Virus record (IMG/VR): IMGVR_UViG_3300028030_000042 | Coordinates: 1 to 32,133 of that record | Direction: 5' to 3' (one strand) | Length of the DNA: 32,133 bases | From: a virus | In this document: positions 30,406 through 32,133 of the stretch, one piece after another | Layout of the letters: every line of letters begins with the position of its first letter | Numbering within the stretch: position 1 is the stretch's first letter | Program-made: the position numbers and the translations under genes | Notes under the pieces: model-generated | Database searches by the model: none | Told to the model about the DNA's origin: nothing | What the model saw: only the letters and a program-made list of their open reading frames with translations

Positions 30406-30688
30406 AGAAAAAAGACGCATCAGGAACGAGAGAGCAAAAAAATGGTATAGAGAGCACTGGGAAGAAGCGAAGCGTAAAAAACGGGAATATATGAGAAGAA
30501 ATAGAGAAAAATTCCGTGCATATGCGAAAAAGTATTATAGAGAGCACCGGGAAAAATTTCTGAGGTATAATCACGAATACTATAAAAAGAAGAAGGAAGA
30601 AAGGAAAAAAATAGCGGAAGACCCTTTCGCATATTGGGATGCCGCACTGCAAGAAAAAGAAAGAAAGGAGAGTGAGAAATGTGGATAA
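30392..30688 (+). CDS. Arg/Tyr-rich repeat protein
   Basis: A 98-residue, very basic protein with short helical repeats: KKWYREHWEEAKRKKREYMR, RRNREKFRAYAKKYYREHRE, KFLRYNHEYYKKKKEERKKI. Tyr or Trp, Arg and Glu recur every 10-12 residues. Similar repeats occur in small phage proteins linked to HNH or AP2 families as DNA-contacting tails. GTG 30392 is chosen because GGAGGTGGAG lies just upstream. It overlaps the methyltransferase end by 14 bases. Binding to nucleic acid is likely but not proven. Confidence 0.75.
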   Translation: MKTDKEKRRIRNERAKKWYREHWEEAKRKKREYMRRNREKFRAYAKKYYREHREKFLRYNHEYYKKKKEERKKIAEDPFAYWDAALQEKERKESEKCG

Positions 30689-30986
30689 GCGTATATGCGT
30701 AGAAATTATTGATGGGTTGAACATAGGCTATAAGCAGACAGTAGAGAAGTTGATGTCCGTAATAAAGAAAATGCCTTCTGGTATATCGGGATTGCTTTTC
30801 CGTGATATTCAAGAAATAAACGGGGGGAATCTCGTAGAAACCAGGGAAATTATAGAAAAATTAGGGAAGATTCTGGATGCTGCTGCTACCTGTAGAGAAA
30901 TCTATGAAAAATTGGATATAGATAAAGATGAAAACAATGAGGAAGGCAGTAATTGGGAAACAGTAATTAAAAACAAAAATATATGA
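30681..30986 (+). CDS. Hypothetical early protein, helical
   Basis: A 101-residue protein: DKRICVEIIDGLNIGYKQTV, then EKLMSVIKKMPSGISGLLFR, then VETREIIEKLGKILDAAATC. It is unrecognised and mostly helical, with an acidic end (DIDKDENNEEG). GTG 30681 is used. AAAGGAG lies ten bases upstream, while GTG 30672 touches it. It overlaps the preceding gene by eight bases. Confidence 0.68.
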   Translation: MDKRICVEIIDGLNIGYKQTVEKLMSVIKKMPSGISGLLFRDIQEINGGNLVETREIIEKLGKILDAAATCREIYEKLDIDKDENNEEGSNWETVIKNKNI

Positions 30987-31008
30987 CATAAAAGGAGGTG
31001 AAAAAATA

Positions 31009-31200
31009 ATGACTGAAAAGGATATGGAGCAACTACTACAAGAACTTCTTGAAGAATGTGACAACGAAAAATTTGTGGACGGTGTGTCTACTTTCAAAGA
31101 TGATAAGTGGGCGGGAAACGAGAAGACAAAAAAGCACGGACTTATTATCACTACTCCAGATGATTCGTGGTTTCTTGTTACGATAGAGAAGGTGATATGA
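31009..31200 (+). CDS. Small acidic early protein
   Basis: A 63-residue protein. The acidic helical start (EKDMEQLLQELLEECDNEKF) is followed by strands (HGLIITTPDDSWFLVTIEKV). It is unrecognised. AAAGGAGGT stands ahead of the ATG with ideal spacing, one of the best ribosome sites in the genome, so it may be abundant. Small acidic early proteins are sometimes inhibitors of host DNA-binding proteins; no direct sign of this is seen. Confidence 0.72.
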   Translation: MTEKDMEQLLQELLEECDNEKFVDGVSTFKDDKWAGNEKTKKHGLIITTPDDSWFLVTIEKVI

Positions 31201-31538
31201 TGAAACTCATAGAAGTGCATATTGAGGGACTTTTGCGAGATTCTGCCAGGAAAGAGCCGATGTGCTACACGCCTGATATTACGAAGCGTTTCAAAACCTG
31301 GGGGGAAGTGAAGGAGTTTTTAGAATTTGAATATCGTTTTATAAAAAAACTTATTTACAAGAAAAACTTAGTTTATACTGATAAAGAAAAACAAATACCA
31401 ATTGGGTTTACAATCTCATATTGGTGTCGTGACTTCGGCTGTTCTCCCAAAAAGTGGCTTCATACTGATACAATCACTTTCAGATATGTTATACCAGCAC
31501 CAGATTTTTTGAAGAAATTAGGAGGTAAGCGGCGATGA
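31200..31538 (+). CDS. Hypothetical early protein
   Basis: A 112-residue protein: KLIEVHIEGLLRDSARKEPM, then ITKRFKTWGEVKEFLEFEYR, then IGFTISYWCRDFGCSPKKWL followed by HTDTITFRYVIP. It is unrecognised and of mixed alpha/beta type. It has three cysteines, two of them in CRDFGC. ATG 31200 is preferred over the adjacent ATG 31197 for spacing to AAGGTG. It overlaps the next gene by four bases. Confidence 0.7.
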   Translation: MKLIEVHIEGLLRDSARKEPMCYTPDITKRFKTWGEVKEFLEFEYRFIKKLIYKKNLVYTDKEKQIPIGFTISYWCRDFGCSPKKWLHTDTITFRYVIPAPDFLKKLGGKRR

Positions 31539-32011
31539 ATATTGCAACTAATTTATTAAAAGGTTGGAATGAAGAAAGGGGAATGTGGGTATATGGAAGT
31601 TTAGTTGTAGAAGCAATCCAGAATAAAAAAAATTATTACATTGCAGATTTGGATGTGAGGGTAGATATAGAAGACGATGCGAGCGCCTTTTTGCAAGGTC
31701 TTTATAAAGTTGACCCTGTGAGTGTCAGTCAATTTACAGGATTTTTTGACGATACAGGGTGGGATACACTCACAGTGGAAGATAAGGAGGTTTATAAATG
31801 GCTGTATGATACATTAGGCTTACAGTTGTGGAGAGGGCAACTGATTTTTGGAGGCGATATATTAGATGGCGTAGATGCTTTTGATGAACAGATAAGAGGA
31901 AAAGTATATTGGAATATAAATGGTTGGTATGTGGGTGGTAATTTTAATAATTACCTGAATGAAATAATATTGCCTCATTATGTAGTCGGTAATTCTTATA
32001 ATAAATTTTAA
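31535..32011 (+). CDS. YopX-like protein
   Basis: A 158-residue protein. LKGWNEERGMWVYGSLVVEA near residues 8-27, YYIADLDVRVD, then VDPVSVSQFTGFFDDTGW near residues 60-77 recall the YopX family (FRxWD...WVYG...VDPETVGQFTGLxDKNG). The later part, with GQLIFGGDILDGVDAFDEQI, would match the GDIV strand. The segment between is longer than usual. YopX proteins are widespread in phages and have no settled function. AGGAGGT precedes the start. Its stop lies in the terminal repeat and so also appears at 21-23. Confidence 0.76.
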   Translation: MNIATNLLKGWNEERGMWVYGSLVVEAIQNKKNYYIADLDVRVDIEDDASAFLQGLYKVDPVSVSQFTGFFDDTGWDTLTVEDKEVYKWLYDTLGLQLWRGQLIFGGDILDGVDAFDEQIRGKVYWNINGWYVGGNFNNYLNEIILPHYVVGNSYNKF

Positions 32012-32133
32012 TGGAAAGAGGGAGGGTACATTATGATAGAAGCATTATTTGATACTTTACTTAAAGTTTTAAGGCAAGAGATAGGCAATCATCACGAAAA
32101 TATTTGGATTGTTTTTGTTACAGGAGAGAAGAA
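31989..32133. repeat. Right copy of terminal direct repeat
   Basis: These bases match 1-145 except for one (G 32013 versus A 25). The copy includes the end of the YopX-like gene, an intact ribosome site, and the first 33 codons of the small barrel gene. A difference within the repeat shows that the copies come from at least two molecules, or that two real copies have diverged. Confidence 0.93.
32033..32133 (+). CDS. Partial second copy of gene at 45
   Basis: These are the first 33 codons of the gene at 45, cut by the window end. It is not a separate gene if the genome is circular. The reading frame and ribosome site are identical to the left copy. Confidence 0.85.
   Translation, partial: MIEALFDTLLKVLRQEIGNHHENIWIVFVTGEK

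Noticed and set aside
29755-30420. 221-codon open frame on the - strand across the methyltransferase
   Set aside because: It is a shadow of a clear gene with conserved motifs; the composition is not protein-like and no promoter or ribosome site is seen.
1-32133. tRNA genes or integration site
   Set aside because: No cloverleaf-like segment, integrase or attachment repeat was recognised by eye; a tRNA scan would be needed to exclude one firmly.

Overview
The window is a complete or near-complete genome of a tailed bacteriophage. The first 145 bases recur at the end (1-145 and 31989-32133) with one mismatch, so the sequence closes into a unit of about 31,988 bp. Every supported gene lies on the + strand, and genes are packed with ATGA, TAATG or GTGA overlaps. 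The head genes are HK97/SPP1-like: terminase, SPP1-type portal, MuF-type minor head protein, Gp20-like scaffold and HK97-fold capsid. A tape measure of 522 residues, a tail tube and a frameshifted tail chaperone indicate a long non-contractile tail (siphovirus). The host cannot be named from sequence alone. It is bacterial (Shine-Dalgarno sites, sigma70-like promoters, DnaC/DnaI-like loader), and the S-layer-homology-like end of the lysin hints at a host with an SLH-type envelope. Lys/Glu-rich proteins would fit a thermophile, but that is weak inference.

Layout. (1) 1-1429: end of the early/accessory operon that runs in from the right end. (2) 1397-1460: extended -10 promoter and a 12-bp palindrome, then the late operon. 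(3) 1500-11355: DNA packaging, head and connector genes. (4) 11362-15490: decoration-like protein, tail tube, frameshifted tail chaperone, tape measure, distal tail and hub. (5) 15487-21156: an unusually rich set of baseplate, spike and fiber proteins (lectin-like, GLUG beta-helix, BppU-like, discoidin plus beta-helix). (6) 21156-24205: lysis module, with a secreted glucosaminidase, a holin-like protein and three membrane-anchored proteins, one with a transglutaminase-like Cys/His site. (7) 24243-24343: strong terminator, then the early promoter. (8) 24367-32011: early genes, with small unknown proteins, a single-strand annealing candidate, a DnaD-like initiator carrying iterons, a DnaC-like loader, an HNH nuclease, a solitary DNA methyltransferase and a YopX-like protein.

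Working together: the early operon likely recruits the host replisome (initiator plus loader) to an origin inside the initiator gene, with recombination by annealing, and protects DNA by methylation. The late operon builds and releases virions. No integrase, excisionase, repressor, DNA polymerase or tRNA was recognised, so a virulent lifestyle is likely but not proven. Late genes use an AAGGGGGT-type ribosome site and early genes an AAAGGAG-type site, a clear two-class split.

Most interesting points: a 920-residue MuF protein with a HEWNH metallopeptidase-like motif in its long C-terminal extension and an A-AAA-AAG heptamer that could fuse it to the next gene; the intragenic iteron origin; a beta-helix spike divided into two coupled genes, one carrying a 140-residue in-frame insert bounded by a 12-bp direct repeat; and the membrane-anchored cassette after the lysin.
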